From: Novispirillum itersonii
GTDB taxonomy: Bacteria > Pseudomonadota > Alphaproteobacteria > Rhodospirillales > Rhodospirillaceae
Direction: 5' to 3'
NCBI RefSeq assembly: GCF_014205675.1
Contig: NZ_JACIIX010000010.1
Coordinates: 124,001 to 188,000 of the forward strand
Length of the DNA stretch: 64,000 bases
Both the position numbers and the translations under genes were made by a program. This document shows, piece by piece, positions 55,179 through 64,000 of this stretch; within the stretch, counting starts at the first letter, position 1; every line of letters begins with the position of its first letter. The notes under the pieces are model-generated. The model was not told the DNA's origin. It did no database searches and saw only the letters and a list, made by a program, of their open reading frames with translations.

Positions 55179-56681
55179 CTACAGATCGAACTTGATACCC
55201 TGTGCCAGCGGCAGGGAGCGGCCATAGTTCACGGTGTTGGTCTGGCGGCGCATGTAGCCCTTCCACGCGTCGGAGCCGGATTCACGGCCACCGCCGGTTT
55301 CCTTCTCGCCGCCGAAGGCGCCGCCGATTTCCGCACCCGACGGGCCGATGTTGACGTTGGCAATGCCGCAGTCAGAGCCCTGAGCCGACAGGAAGAATTC
55401 GCTTTCGCGCACGTCGGTGGTGAAGATGCAGGAAGACAGGCCCTGCGGCACGTCGTTCTGCAGGTGGACCGCCTGATCGAAGTCGTCATAGGTCAGGACG
55501 TAGAGGATCGGCGCGAAGGTTTCGTGCTTCACCACCGCCGACTGGGCCGGCATATCGACGATCGCCGGGGTGACGTAGTAGGCATCCGGGAATTCGGCGG
55601 TCAGGGTACGCTCGCCGCCGGTCAGGACGGTGCCGCCCTCGGCCTTGGCATTGGCAATCGCGGCGGAGAAGCCGTCGAAGGAGGCCTTGTCGATCAGCGG
55701 GCCGACCAGCGTGCCGTCCAGCAGCGGGTTGCCGATGCGCACCGACTTGTAGGCGGCGGTCAGGCGGGACAGCAGCTGGTCCTTCACCGACCGGTGAACG
55801 ATCAGGCGGCGCAGGCTGGTGCAGCGCTGGCCGCAGGTGCCGACAGCGGAGAACACGATGGCGCGGACGGCCATTTCCAGATCGGCGGACGGGGTGACGA
55901 TCATGGCGTTGTTGCCACCCAGCTCGAGGATCGAGCGGCCGAAGCGGGCGGCGACCTTCGGGGCGACTTCGCGGCCCATGCGGGTGGAGCCGGTGGCCGA
56001 GACGATGGCGACGTCGGGGCTGTCCACCAGCGCTTCACCGACGGCACGGCCGCCGATGACGGTGTGGTGCAGGCCGGCCGGAGCATCGGCGAAACGGGCC
56101 AGGGCGCGGTCAAGGATCTTCTGGCAGGCGATGGCGGTCAGCGGGGTCTTTTCCGACGGCTTCCAGATCACGCTGTCACCGCAGATCAGGGCCAGCGCGG
56201 TGTTCCACGCCCAGACGGCGACCGGGAAGTTGAAGGCGGAGATGACGGCAACGACACCGGCCGGGTGCCAGGTTTCACGCATGGCGTGATCCGGGCGTTC
56301 CGAGGCGATGGTCAGGCCGTGCAGCTGGCGGGACAGACCGACGGCGAAATCGCAGATGTCGATCATTTCCTGCACTTCGCCAAGACCTTCCTGATAGATC
56401 TTGCCGCATTCCAGGGTGACCAGACGGCCGAGGGTTTCCTTCTCGGCGCGCAGTTCCTCGCCGAGGATGCGGACCAGTTCCCCGCGCTTCGGGCCCGGCA
56501 CCTTGCGCCATTCGTTGAAGGCGGCCTTGGCGGAGGCGATCACGCCCGGCATGGCGGCGGCGTCGATTTCCGTCACGGTGGCCAGCGCGGCGCCATCCAC
56601 CGGGGAGCGGACGGCCAGCGAGCCGCCGGTCAGGTCGGCGGCGGTCAGGCCGCTTTTGGCGAGGATGTCGGTGTGGGTCAT
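55179..56681 (-). CDS. amaB: 2-aminoadipate semialdehyde dehydrogenase (ALDH7 / piperideine-6-carboxylate type)
   Basis: Oxidises 2-aminoadipate 6-semialdehyde (in equilibrium with piperideine-6-carboxylate) in lysine degradation. The 500 residues show ALDH7 marks: ECGKIYQEGLGEVQEMIDIC, SAFNFPVAVWAWNTALALICG, ILELGGNNAMIV (Glu), catalytic Cys in GTCGQRCTSLRRLIV, and C-terminal GGAFGGEKETGGGRESGSD. These separate the class from other aldehyde dehydrogenases. Confidence 0.9.
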   Translation of the reverse strand: MTHTDILAKSGLTAADLTGGSLAVRSPVDGAALATVTEIDAAAMPGVIASAKAAFNEWRKVPGPKRGELVRILGEELRAEKETLGRLVTLECGKIYQEGLGEVQEMIDICDFAVGLSRQLHGLTIASERPDHAMRETWHPAGVVAVISAFNFPVAVWAWNTALALICGDSVIWKPSEKTPLTAIACQKILDRALARFADAPAGLHHTVIGGRAVGEALVDSPDVAIVSATGSTRMGREVAPKVAARFGRSILELGGNNAMIVTPSADLEMAVRAIVFSAVGTCGQRCTSLRRLIVHRSVKDQLLSRLTAAYKSVRIGNPLLDGTLVGPLIDKASFDGFSAAIANAKAEGGTVLTGGERTLTAEFPDAYYVTPAIVDMPAQSAVVKHETFAPILYVLTYDDFDQAVHLQNDVPQGLSSCIFTTDVRESEFFLSAQGSDCGIANVNIGPSGAEIGGAFGGEKETGGGRESGSDAWKGYMRRQTNTVNYGRSLPLAQGIKFDL

Positions 56682-56733
56682 ATCTCTGAAATCCCTGATA
56701 TTTTCGTTAAAAGGGGGTAAACCGGAAAACAGA

Positions 56734-57906
56734 TCAGATTACGTTCAGTTCCCGCACCGCGCGTCTGGCGGCGATGCGGTCATAGTTGAAGATCGACAGG
56801 TCGATGCTCTTATAGGTGCCATGGACGATCAGCTCGGCGGTGGCGCGCCCGGCGGCGGCGGCCTGCTGAAGCCCGTGACCGGAGAAGCCGTTGGCGAACA
56901 GGTAATTGGACACCTCCGGGTGCGGGCCAAGAATCGCATTCTGGTCCAGTGTGTTATACTCGTAATGCCCGGCCCATGCATTGGTCATGCGCAGGGACTC
57001 AAAGGCCGGAACCCGGGCGGCCAGCAGCGGCCAGATCACCCGGTCAAACAGAGCATGGTCCACGTCGAAGTCCCAGCAGGCCGGATCCTGTTCCGGCGGG
57101 ATGCCGGTGATGAACTGGGTTCCTTCGCGCCGGAAGTAAAGGCCCGACGGATCGACCACCAGCGGGCAGTCGGTGATGGTCGCCTCGGCCGGGCAGGAAA
57201 ACACAAAGACGCAACGCTTGCGCGGCTCCACCGGCAGGGTCAGGCCGGACAACGCCGCCACCCGGCCCCCGGCGGCCCCGGCAGCGTTGACCACGGTGCC
57301 GCAGTAAATGGTGCTGCCACCGAGCAGGGAGACGCTGCGGGCAATCCCGTTTTCCACCGTTACGGCGGTCACTTCGTCGGTGATGTAATCCACCCCCTGA
57401 CGGCGGGCGCAACGGCGGAAGCCCTGCAACAGGGCATAGGCATCAAACCAGCCTTCCCCGGTGACGCCATAGCCGCCGCAGTCGATATCCTCCAGCGTCA
57501 GCCACGGGAAGCGGCGGGCCAGTTCGGCGACATTGAACAGCTCGATGCGGGCCCCGTGGCGGCGCTGAAGGGCAACGTTGCGGGCAAGGGTATCGCGGCC
57601 GGAGGCCGTCGCCAGCATCAGATAGCCGCCTTCGTGCAGTCCGATTTCGGTTTTGCTGTCGAGCAGGGTCTTGACGTTGCGCAGGAAGTCGATGCCATAG
57701 GCCGACATGGCGATGTTCTCCGGGGTGGAGAACTGCTGACGGATTGAGGCGGCGGACAGGGTGGTGGAGGAATACTGATAGGTCGGGTCCTTCTCGACCA
57801 CCACCACGCGGCCGGTATATCCGGGCTGGCGGGTCAGCCACCAGGCGATGGCACTGCCGATGATGCCGCCGCCGATGATCACCACATCCGCTTTGCTGGA
57901 GGTCAT
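56734..57906 (-). CDS. FAD-dependent amine oxidoreductase, probable pipecolate/lysine-pathway oxidase
   Basis: 390 residues of the DAO superfamily. FAD motif DVVIIGGGIIGSAIAWWLTRQ, then KDPTYQYSSTTLSAASIRQQF, GYGVTGEGWFDAYAL and a C-terminal FANGFSGHGLQQAAAAGRAT. Its operon with amaB suggests it makes the semialdehyde precursor from L-pipecolate or a related imino acid. First gene of the leftward operon, divergent from LysR. Sarcosine- or other amine-oxidase roles remain possible. Confidence 0.78.
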   Translation of the reverse strand: MTSSKADVVIIGGGIIGSAIAWWLTRQPGYTGRVVVVEKDPTYQYSSTTLSAASIRQQFSTPENIAMSAYGIDFLRNVKTLLDSKTEIGLHEGGYLMLATASGRDTLARNVALQRRHGARIELFNVAELARRFPWLTLEDIDCGGYGVTGEGWFDAYALLQGFRRCARRQGVDYITDEVTAVTVENGIARSVSLLGGSTIYCGTVVNAAGAAGGRVAALSGLTLPVEPRKRCVFVFSCPAEATITDCPLVVDPSGLYFRREGTQFITGIPPEQDPACWDFDVDHALFDRVIWPLLAARVPAFESLRMTNAWAGHYEYNTLDQNAILGPHPEVSNYLFANGFSGHGLQQAAAAGRATAELIVHGTYKSIDLSIFNYDRIAARRAVRELNVI

Positions 57907-57997
57907 GCCATGCCCGCTTCGTTGAGTTCTCCGGGGTATCCGGGGATGAAGCGATTTAACCCGGCTTTGACCGGCGTGAATAACGATAATAAGCTAA

Positions 57998-58024
57998 CAC
58001 TTCATTCCGCTTCGTCATGAAGTG
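57998..58024. promoter_or_regulatory. LysR-type operator, perfect interrupted palindrome (T-N11-A)
   Basis: CACTTCAT (57998-58005), 11 bp, ATGAAGTG (58017-58024): an exact 8-bp inverted repeat with the T-N11-A form of LysR regulators. It lies between the lysR gene (start 58046) and the divergent flavoenzyme (start 57906), an ideal place to control both. Confidence 0.75.
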
Positions 58025-58045
58025 ACAGCCCGGACCAGACCCGCC

Positions 58046-58951
58046 ATGCGCCGCATCCTGCCTTCCCTGACCGCCCTGCAATGCTTCGAGGCTGCTGCCC
58101 GCCACAGCAGTATCACCCGGGCGGCGGAGGAGCTGAACATGACGCAAAGTGCGGTCAGCCGCCAGATCCGCAATCTGGAGGACTTTTTGCAGCGCAAACT
58201 GTTCCGGCGGGTCAAGCAGCGCATTGTGCTGACTCCGGTAGGGGAAGTCTATGCCGGAGAGATCCGGGCAGTTCTTGACCGGGCGGAAACAGCGACGGTG
58301 CAGGTGATGGCCTATCATAACCGGGGCGGACTACTGACGGTGGCCTGTCTGCCGACCTTCGGATCCCGCTGGCTGGTGCCGCGTCTGTCGCGCTTCACCG
58401 AGAAGCATCCCGATATTCAGCTGAACCTGATCACCCAGATCCGGCCCTTTGATTTCAGCGAGGAAAGTGCCGACATCGCCATCCATTTCGGGGCGGAAAG
58501 CTGGCCGGGGGCACAGTCGCACCGCCTGATGGGCGAGGATATCGCCCCGGTCTGTGCGCCGCGCCTGCTGGAGGGGCGGGGACCGCTGACCCCCGACCGG
58601 ATCCGGGAGTTTACCCTGTTGCAGCATTCGACCCGGCCCCGGGCGTGGCAGGAATGGTGTGCTGCTGAAGGGGTGACCGGGCTGGATGCTTTTGTCGGCC
58701 CCCGGTTTGAACACTTCCATCTGGTGGCGCAGGCAGCGGTGGCCGGGCTGGGGATGGCGATCCTGCCGCTGTTCCTGATTCAGGATGAACTGGCCAGCGG
58801 GGCGCTGGTCCGCCCGTTCGCGCAGGCGATCCGCAGCAGTCATTCCTATTACGTCGTCTACCCGGACCATAAGGCTGATCTGCCGGGGGTGCGGGCCTTC
58901 CGGGACTGGATCCTGTCGGAAGCGGCGGAAACGCTTGAACTTGTTCGGTAA
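58046..58951 (+). CDS. LysR-family regulator (GcvA-like)
   Basis: 301 residues from ATG 58046; an upstream in-frame GTG at 58022 would place the start inside the operator. Winged helix: LPSLTALQCFEAAARHSSIT, AAEELNMTQSAVSRQIRNLE. The C-terminal periplasmic-binding-like domain is complete, with the GcvA-type segment LPTFGSRWLVPRLSRFTEKHP. It is divergent from the lysine-type catabolic operon and so its likely activator, perhaps responding to a pathway intermediate. Confidence 0.88.
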   Translation: MRRILPSLTALQCFEAAARHSSITRAAEELNMTQSAVSRQIRNLEDFLQRKLFRRVKQRIVLTPVGEVYAGEIRAVLDRAETATVQVMAYHNRGGLLTVACLPTFGSRWLVPRLSRFTEKHPDIQLNLITQIRPFDFSEESADIAIHFGAESWPGAQSHRLMGEDIAPVCAPRLLEGRGPLTPDRIREFTLLQHSTRPRAWQEWCAAEGVTGLDAFVGPRFEHFHLVAQAAVAGLGMAILPLFLIQDELASGALVRPFAQAIRSSHSYYVVYPDHKADLPGVRAFRDWILSEAAETLELVR

Positions 58952-59809
<858 letters not shown>

Positions 59810-59845
59810 CGCGGAGAGTTCCGTTGGATCGGGCGGGCCGCACAC

Positions 59846-60871
59846 CTAGCGCGGGCGGGCCTGCTCGATCCGTTCCGTCAGGCCGGGATGGGTGGACAGC
59901 AGGGATCCGCTGTCACAGTCCGTCCGGCAGGTACTCCGGAGCGCGGTCAGGGCGTCTGCCAGCCCGCCGGGGGAAAATCCGGCCCGCGCGGTCAGGGCAA
60001 GGGCGTAGGTGTCGGCGTCCCGCTCATCATCGCGGGAATACCCGCTGTCGATCAGTGCCAGCGTCGATCCGCTGACCAGATCTGACAGCCCGGCGTCGTC
60101 GCCGATGTAGAGGGTGACGGAGACCAGCCACAGGCTGGAACGGATCATCTGTTGCAGGCCGTGGCGGGCGTGCAGATGTCCCAGTTCGTGGGCCAGAATT
60201 CCGGCCAGCGCGTCGTCCTGCGGAATCAGGGCCACCATCTCATCGGTCAGCACCACCGGCCCGCCGGGCAGGGCGACGGCATTGGCCTTCAGCCGGTTGC
60301 CCTGCCGGAATTCCAGCGTCACCTCCGGCGGCAGGCCTGCGGTGTCGCGCAGGCGGTTGAACAGGGCGGAAAGCCGCCGCTGTTCCTCTTCGGGCAGGGT
60401 GGTCGGGCTGAACAGTCCGTGGTCCAGAGTGGTCAGCGTGCCCCGTCCGATCTGGCGTTCAATCGCCGGGGGAATCTGATGGGCCAGCCAGTGGCTGGCC
60501 GCCGGGATCATCAGCCGCAGGCCCAGCACAAGCAGCAGGGTCAGGGCCACCAGCAGGACCATAACCAGCCGTCCGCGCTGCTCCAGCCGGGTCATCAGCC
60601 CGCCCCGGTCGCGGTGTCCGCAGGTGGCCAGCAGGGCGCTGAAGCCGCTGCCGTCCTCGGTCACGAACCGTCCGCCGTCCGGCAGGGTCAGGGCCCGGGC
60701 CACCCCGGTCAGGCGCTCGCTGACCCGGAAACCGTCCGGGACCGGCCGGATCAGGCCACCGGCGGTCAGGGACAGGGTGCCGCCGGTGGCGGTCAGGGTG
60801 GCGGCAAGGGGGCGGCTGGTCCCGGCGGGGTAGAAGACACCGTCAACGGTGGGGCCGGGGTCAGAGGGCAA
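59846..60871 (-). CDS. M48-family membrane metalloprotease
   Basis: 341 residues. The zinc motif is AHELGHLHARH with a later DERDADTYALAL Glu. An N-terminal domain of about 95 residues, rich in strands, precedes a membrane helix (LVMVLLVALTLLLVLGLRLMI). No ATG suits the N-terminus; the best start is a TTG at 60871 preceded by GGAAGGGATCAGCG and overlapping the YjgN-like gene by 11 bp. The frame runs further to 60949, but that part mirrors the neighbour. Likely a periplasmic-side protease linked with the membrane protein. Confidence 0.8.
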   Translation of the reverse strand: MPSDPGPTVDGVFYPAGTSRPLAATLTATGGTLSLTAGGLIRPVPDGFRVSERLTGVARALTLPDGGRFVTEDGSGFSALLATCGHRDRGGLMTRLEQRGRLVMVLLVALTLLLVLGLRLMIPAASHWLAHQIPPAIERQIGRGTLTTLDHGLFSPTTLPEEEQRRLSALFNRLRDTAGLPPEVTLEFRQGNRLKANAVALPGGPVVLTDEMVALIPQDDALAGILAHELGHLHARHGLQQMIRSSLWLVSVTLYIGDDAGLSDLVSGSTLALIDSGYSRDDERDADTYALALTARAGFSPGGLADALTALRSTCRTDCDSGSLLSTHPGLTERIEQARPR

Positions 60872-61955
60872 CGCTGATCCCTTCCAGATCCATGATTTCG
60901 GAACTGATGACGCCGGAAGCGGTTTCCTGCGCGCTGACGAAGCCGTCAAGGTCTTCCGCCGCGTGGGCGGTGATGGCCCCGACCGTGTAGCGGTGGAGGC
61001 GTACCGTGGCCCACGGCATCAGCAGCCCCAGACTGACCGCCACCGCCGCCAGATTGCTCAGGCAGATCCAGGCGTAGCGGACCGGGGACAGGGTGCAGGA
61101 AAACCGGTGGAGCCGTCCGGTGGCGCTGCCGCCGAGGGTGGTTCCGTTCAGGGTCAGGGCCAGAATCTGCGCCCGCAGATAGGGCAGGACCGTCGCTGTC
61201 AGAACAAAGATCCCGGCATAAATGGCAACAAGGGTCACTCCGGCGGCCTGATCGGAGTTCAGGCTGTCCAGCACCGTAGAACCGTCGAGCCCCACGGCCA
61301 GACCGACGCCGATACCAATGGCCGGGATCAGCATCAGCACCCCGGCCAGAACCGTCCTCAGATAGGCGGCGTAGAACTCCCCCAGATCGGCGGTCAGGTG
61401 GAATGGCGCGGTGCCGAAGCGGTAGGATTCGGTCAGATACCGGCTGCGGGCCCGTTGCAGCCACGGCAGGCCAAGGAGCCCGGTCATGTAGACCGGGATA
61501 ATCAGCACGAAAAAGTACAGCAGGGTCCGCCCGTAGCTGCCCTGAAAATCAAACCGTACATTGCGCCACACCGTGACGCGGGCGTTAAAGCGCAGGCCCC
61601 GGTTGATGATCCACGGCAGCCCGAAGAACACCACCGCACCCAGCGGCAGGGCGGCCAGCGGGGCAAAGCCGGTCAGCACCGACCACACCGCGATCACCGC
61701 GACGGCGACAGCCCGCCCCTTCAGGATCACCCAGCCGGTGGTGTCGTAGTCAAAGGCCGAACCGGCCAGCCGGGTATGGCCGTAAAAGTACTTCTTGGTC
61801 CGCACCTTGGCCCAGGCGGACCAGACCCCCAGCGTTGCCACGCTCAGCAGCAGGTTGACCAGCCACAGGCGGAAATAGCCCGCAGTGCTGCCGGTGAAGC
61901 GCAGGGGATGGGCCATCGGCGGCGGGGAGACCGGCGGGGTCGGAAGGTCGGTCAT
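60861..61955 (-). CDS. YjgN-family (DUF898) membrane protein
   Basis: 364 residues with about seven helices. The family signature is near the start, LRFTGSTAGYFRLWLVNLLLS, then GVWSAWAKVRTKKYFYGHTRL, and the internal repeat LRFNARVTVWRNVRFDFQG and RARSRYLTESYRFG. The function is unknown. The overlap with the M48 gene and the frequent pairing of these two families suggest they act together in the envelope. Confidence 0.85.
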   Translation of the reverse strand: MTDLPTPPVSPPPMAHPLRFTGSTAGYFRLWLVNLLLSVATLGVWSAWAKVRTKKYFYGHTRLAGSAFDYDTTGWVILKGRAVAVAVIAVWSVLTGFAPLAALPLGAVVFFGLPWIINRGLRFNARVTVWRNVRFDFQGSYGRTLLYFFVLIIPVYMTGLLGLPWLQRARSRYLTESYRFGTAPFHLTADLGEFYAAYLRTVLAGVLMLIPAIGIGVGLAVGLDGSTVLDSLNSDQAAGVTLVAIYAGIFVLTATVLPYLRAQILALTLNGTTLGGSATGRLHRFSCTLSPVRYAWICLSNLAAVAVSLGLLMPWATVRLHRYTVGAITAHAAEDLDGFVSAQETASGVISSEIMDLEGISVAL

Positions 61956-62179
61956 GGTGAAAACAGTCCCCGGTCCGGCCTGACATGACGGTGGCGGGGT
62001 CAGGCGCGTTCAGCCGCAGCGCCGGGGGGTGCCCGGTCAGTGCCACCCGGCGCTGAACCCCAGAGTAGCCGGGGGGCCGGGCGATGGCAACGCCGGAGCC
62101 GCTCCGGATGTCGCGCCGGGCCTGTTCCGGGGGGCTGAGGCTTGGTATGGTCTTGCGTCCGCAAACTGGGAGACGCGTG

Positions 62180-62332
62180 ATGAAGACCCGGTCTGTTCCA
62201 GCGCTGTGCCTGATGATGATGTTGACGCTGCTTGGCGGGTGTACCGCTGCGGAAATTGAGAGCGGGGCTGCGGCCAGTTTCAGGAACTGGTGCCACACGG
62301 CGCCGAACTGTACCTCCCACGATCAGTCCTGA
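62180..62332 (+). CDS. Very small lipoprotein
   Basis: 50 residues: MKTRSVPALCLMMMLTLLGG followed by the lipobox Cys (LLGGC), then a 30-residue mature tail (TAAEIESGAAASFRNWCHTA...) with two further cysteines. GGGAG lies seven bases before the ATG. The gene is too short to classify, but signal, lipobox and RBS agree. It could be an entericidin-like or envelope-stress lipoprotein; that is a guess. The tail's CHTAPNC pair could form a disulfide. Confidence 0.6.
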   Translation: MKTRSVPALCLMMMLTLLGGCTAAEIESGAAASFRNWCHTAPNCTSHDQS

Positions 62333-62434
62333 TCCGGGACCACAGGGCTGTCCGGTCATGACCGTCCGGTCACGATGCCGTGAGACACGCGGCTGTGACT
62401 GGCGGCCGGACAGGCCGGGGCGCAGACTGGGGGC

Positions 62435-63193
62435 ATGACACAACACCGGACTGTTCTGTCCGGAGGGTGGTCTGCCCGGCTGTATGCCGCCGGTGTGACC
62501 GTTCTCTGGCTGTCCGGGCCTGCGGTGGCGGCTGCGCCACAGGCCCCGGAACCCGATCTGCCGATGACCGTGGTGGAGCTGTTCACCTCGGAAGGGTGTT
62601 CCTCCTGCCCGCCGGCAGAGGCCCTGCTGCGGGAGCTGGTTGCGCGCCCGTCCCTGCTGGCGCTGGAGATTCATGTCGATTACTGGGATGCGCTGGGGTG
62701 GAAGGACCCGTTCGCCGCCCCGGCCCACACCGCCCGGCAGCGGGCTTATGCGGCACGGGTCAGCGGCGGGCAGCTGTATACCCCGCAGATGGTGATCAAC
62801 GGGCACCGCGATGTGATCGGGTCCCGGCGCACCGAGGTTGATACCCTGCTGAGACAGTCTGCCCCGTTGCCCGTCCGCCCGGTGATCCGGCAGCAGGAGG
62901 GGGCGTTCCATGTTGATCTGCCGGAGAGCCCTGCCGTCACCCGCCCGCTGACCCTGTGGCGGGTGACCTATGACCTGCGGCAGGAGGTTTCCGTGGGCCG
63001 GGGGGAAAATGCAGGCCGTCGTCTGGTGCACAGCAACGTGGTCCGCTCCCTGACCGTTGTGGGGGACTGGGCCGGACAGGCCGCCAGCCTGCCCCTGACC
63101 CCGCCGGAGGCCGGGCAGGGGATGGCGGTGCTGATACAGGATGGCTCCGGGGGGCCTCTGGCCGGGGCGGCCCGCTGGAAGCCTCCGGAGTGA
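62435..63193 (+). CDS. DUF1223 thioredoxin-like secreted protein
   Basis: 252 residues with an N-terminal signal (LYAAGVTVLWLSGPAVAAA). The DUF1223 core is intact: VVELFTSEGCSSCPPAEALL (CxxC-like), VDYWDALGWKDPFA, YTPQMVINGHRDVIGS. The fold is thioredoxin-like and the CSSC pair may be redox-active in the periplasm. Function is not established. It ends just before a C10A8 homopolymer tract (63195-63212). Confidence 0.82.
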   Translation: MTQHRTVLSGGWSARLYAAGVTVLWLSGPAVAAAPQAPEPDLPMTVVELFTSEGCSSCPPAEALLRELVARPSLLALEIHVDYWDALGWKDPFAAPAHTARQRAYAARVSGGQLYTPQMVINGHRDVIGSRRTEVDTLLRQSAPLPVRPVIRQQEGAFHVDLPESPAVTRPLTLWRVTYDLRQEVSVGRGENAGRRLVHSNVVRSLTVVGDWAGQAASLPLTPPEAGQGMAVLIQDGSGGPLAGAARWKPPE

Positions 63194-63229
63194 TCCCCCC
63201 CCCCAAAAAAAAGTGAACATGGGCAGTGA

Positions 63230-64000
63230 TCAGCCGTGCGCCTGCACCGGGGTCAGGAACGGCTGGTAGGCAAACAGACCGGGGAAGCCGCCGGTGTGGA
63301 TGAACAGCACCCGGCTGCGGGCGCGGATGGTGCCGTCGTGGACAGCCGAGAACAGCGCCCCCATCGCCTTGCCGGTGTAGACCGGATCAAGGAACACCCC
63401 TTCCTGCCGGATCATGGCGGTGATGGCGTCGTTGCCCGCCGGGCTGACAATGCCATAGCCTTCCCCCTTGCCCCGGTCATCAATCCACGGTGCCGGTGCG
63501 TTGGCGCAACTGCCGAGCAGGGTCAGGGTATTGGCGGCGTCGGTGGCGACGATGGGGGTGGCCTCGGCCACCGTATAGCCGATGCTGAGGCCGAGAATTC
63601 GCTGTGGCACACCGGCGGCGGCATATCCGGCCAGAAGCCCGGCCTGAGTGCCGCCGCTGCCCAGCGTGGTGACGATCAGGTCCCAGTGCTGACCGCTGTC
63701 GAGGATCTCGGCCACCGCCTGTACATACCCCAGTGCCCCGGTGGCGTCCGATCCACCCGCCGGAATGTAATAGGGGTGGTCAAGGGTCTGCATCAGGGTG
63801 GCGATGGTGGCGCGGGCCTCCTCGGCGGTATCGACGTAATGCAGGACGGCCCCGGCCAGCGTATCCAGCAGCACGTTGCCGTTGTTGACATAGTCCGGGG
63901 TGGTGTTGGGGACCATCCGCACCAGCACCAGATGCGGTTCCAGCCCGGCCCGGCGACAGGCGGCGGCGGTCAGGCGGCAGTGGTTGGACTGGACCGCACC
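63230..64000 (-). CDS. D-cysteine desulfhydrase / ACC-deaminase-like PLP enzyme, 5' end outside the window
   Basis: 256 codons visible; the frame is open to base 64000, so the N-terminal part with the PLP Lys lies beyond the window. Family marks: GAVQSNHCRLTAAA, YYIPAGGSDATGALGYV, TLGSGGTQAGLLAGY, FLDPVYTGKAMGAL and HTGGFPGLFAY. This cannot be separated between D-cysteine desulfhydrase (DcyD) and 1-aminocyclopropane-1-carboxylate deaminase, though DcyD-like proteins are more common. Confidence 0.83.
   Translation of the reverse strand, partial: GAVQSNHCRLTAAACRRAGLEPHLVLVRMVPNTTPDYVNNGNVLLDTLAGAVLHYVDTAEEARATIATLMQTLDHPYYIPAGGSDATGALGYVQAVAEILDSGQHWDLIVTTLGSGGTQAGLLAGYAAAGVPQRILGLSIGYTVAEATPIVATDAANTLTLLGSCANAPAPWIDDRGKGEGYGIVSPAGNDAITAMIRQEGVFLDPVYTGKAMGALFSAVHDGTIRARSRVLFIHTGGFPGLFAYQPFLTPVQAHG

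Noticed and set aside
62353-62364. Palindrome CGGTCATGACCG upstream of the DUF1223 gene
   Set aside because: Short and GC-rich; expected by chance in this composition and not tied to promoter elements.
63195-63212. C10A8 homopolymer tract
   Set aside because: Lies between genes and could be a sequencing or slippage hotspot, but it has no gene or hairpin, so no function is claimed.

Overview
The window is about 64 kb of very GC-rich chromosome (third codon positions almost all G or C) packed with metabolic and transport operons. Family content points to a free-living or plant/soil/water-associated alphaproteobacterium, probably in or near the Rhodospirillales. The indicators are a cellulose operon with a C-terminal PilZ domain on the synthase, an Agrobacterium-style oxidative uronate pathway, TRAP and peptide ABC importers, and putrescine and lysine catabolism genes. 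The taxonomic placement is inference. I saw no rRNA, tRNA, CRISPR or prophage.

Layout. 1-1504: end of a GlcNAc-6-phosphate deacetylase gene and its GntR/UTRA regulator. 1519-8421: leftward polyamine operon (PotG-PotH-PotI-PotF importer, a histone-deacetylase-fold acetylpolyamine amidohydrolase, N-carbamoylputrescine amidohydrolase) with a divergent LuxR-type regulator. 8422-17397: an AT-rich leader, then a rightward cellulose operon (small membrane protein, bcsA with an apparent frameshift, bcsB, bcsZ, and a BcsC split into a periplasmic repeat protein and an outer-membrane barrel). 17412-18582: YafY/WYL regulator with a divergent small monooxygenase-fold protein. 18748-31152: amine and amino-acid catabolism (tartrate/D-malate dehydrogenase, ArgE-like deacetylase, hydroxyacid dehydrogenase, cupin, two aldehyde dehydrogenases, gamma-glutamylputrescine-oxidase-like flavoenzyme, haloacid dehalogenase, class III aminotransferase, two paralogous double-GNAT proteins). 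31464-38782: peptide-type ABC importer, an Lrp regulator and a divergent D-amino-acid-oxidase-like flavoprotein. 38873-41477: an ABC exporter gene cut in two by an 851-bp IS5-family element. 41547-51611: a complete oxidative uronate/aldarate regulon. 51821-53227: a crotonase and a YbaY-type lipoprotein. 53350-58951: a lysine/pipecolate-type catabolic operon with a divergent LysR gene. 59033-64000: SDR, M48 protease with a YjgN-like membrane protein, a tiny lipoprotein, a DUF1223 protein, and part of a D-cysteine desulfhydrase/ACC deaminase-like gene.

How it works together. Most of the window imports and oxidises small nitrogenous or sugar-acid compounds. Putrescine and acetylated polyamines would enter by PotFGHI, be deacylated by the two hydrolases, and be drained to succinate by the oxidase, transaminase and aldehyde dehydrogenases. 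Uronates would enter by the TRAP system and pass through Udh, lactone isomerase/cycloisomerase, KdgD and ketoglutarate-semialdehyde dehydrogenase to 2-oxoglutarate. Lysine-derived semialdehyde would be oxidised to aminoadipate. The best regulatory signals are a set of shared sites around the uronate GntR gene, a perfect T-N11-A LysR box at 57998-58024, and an 11-bp repeat in the Lrp divergent region. The most unusual items are the cellulose operon architecture and reading-frame break, the clean IS disruption of an exporter whose start codon lies in a perfect hairpin, and a TPP enzyme of unknown reaction in the lysine operon.
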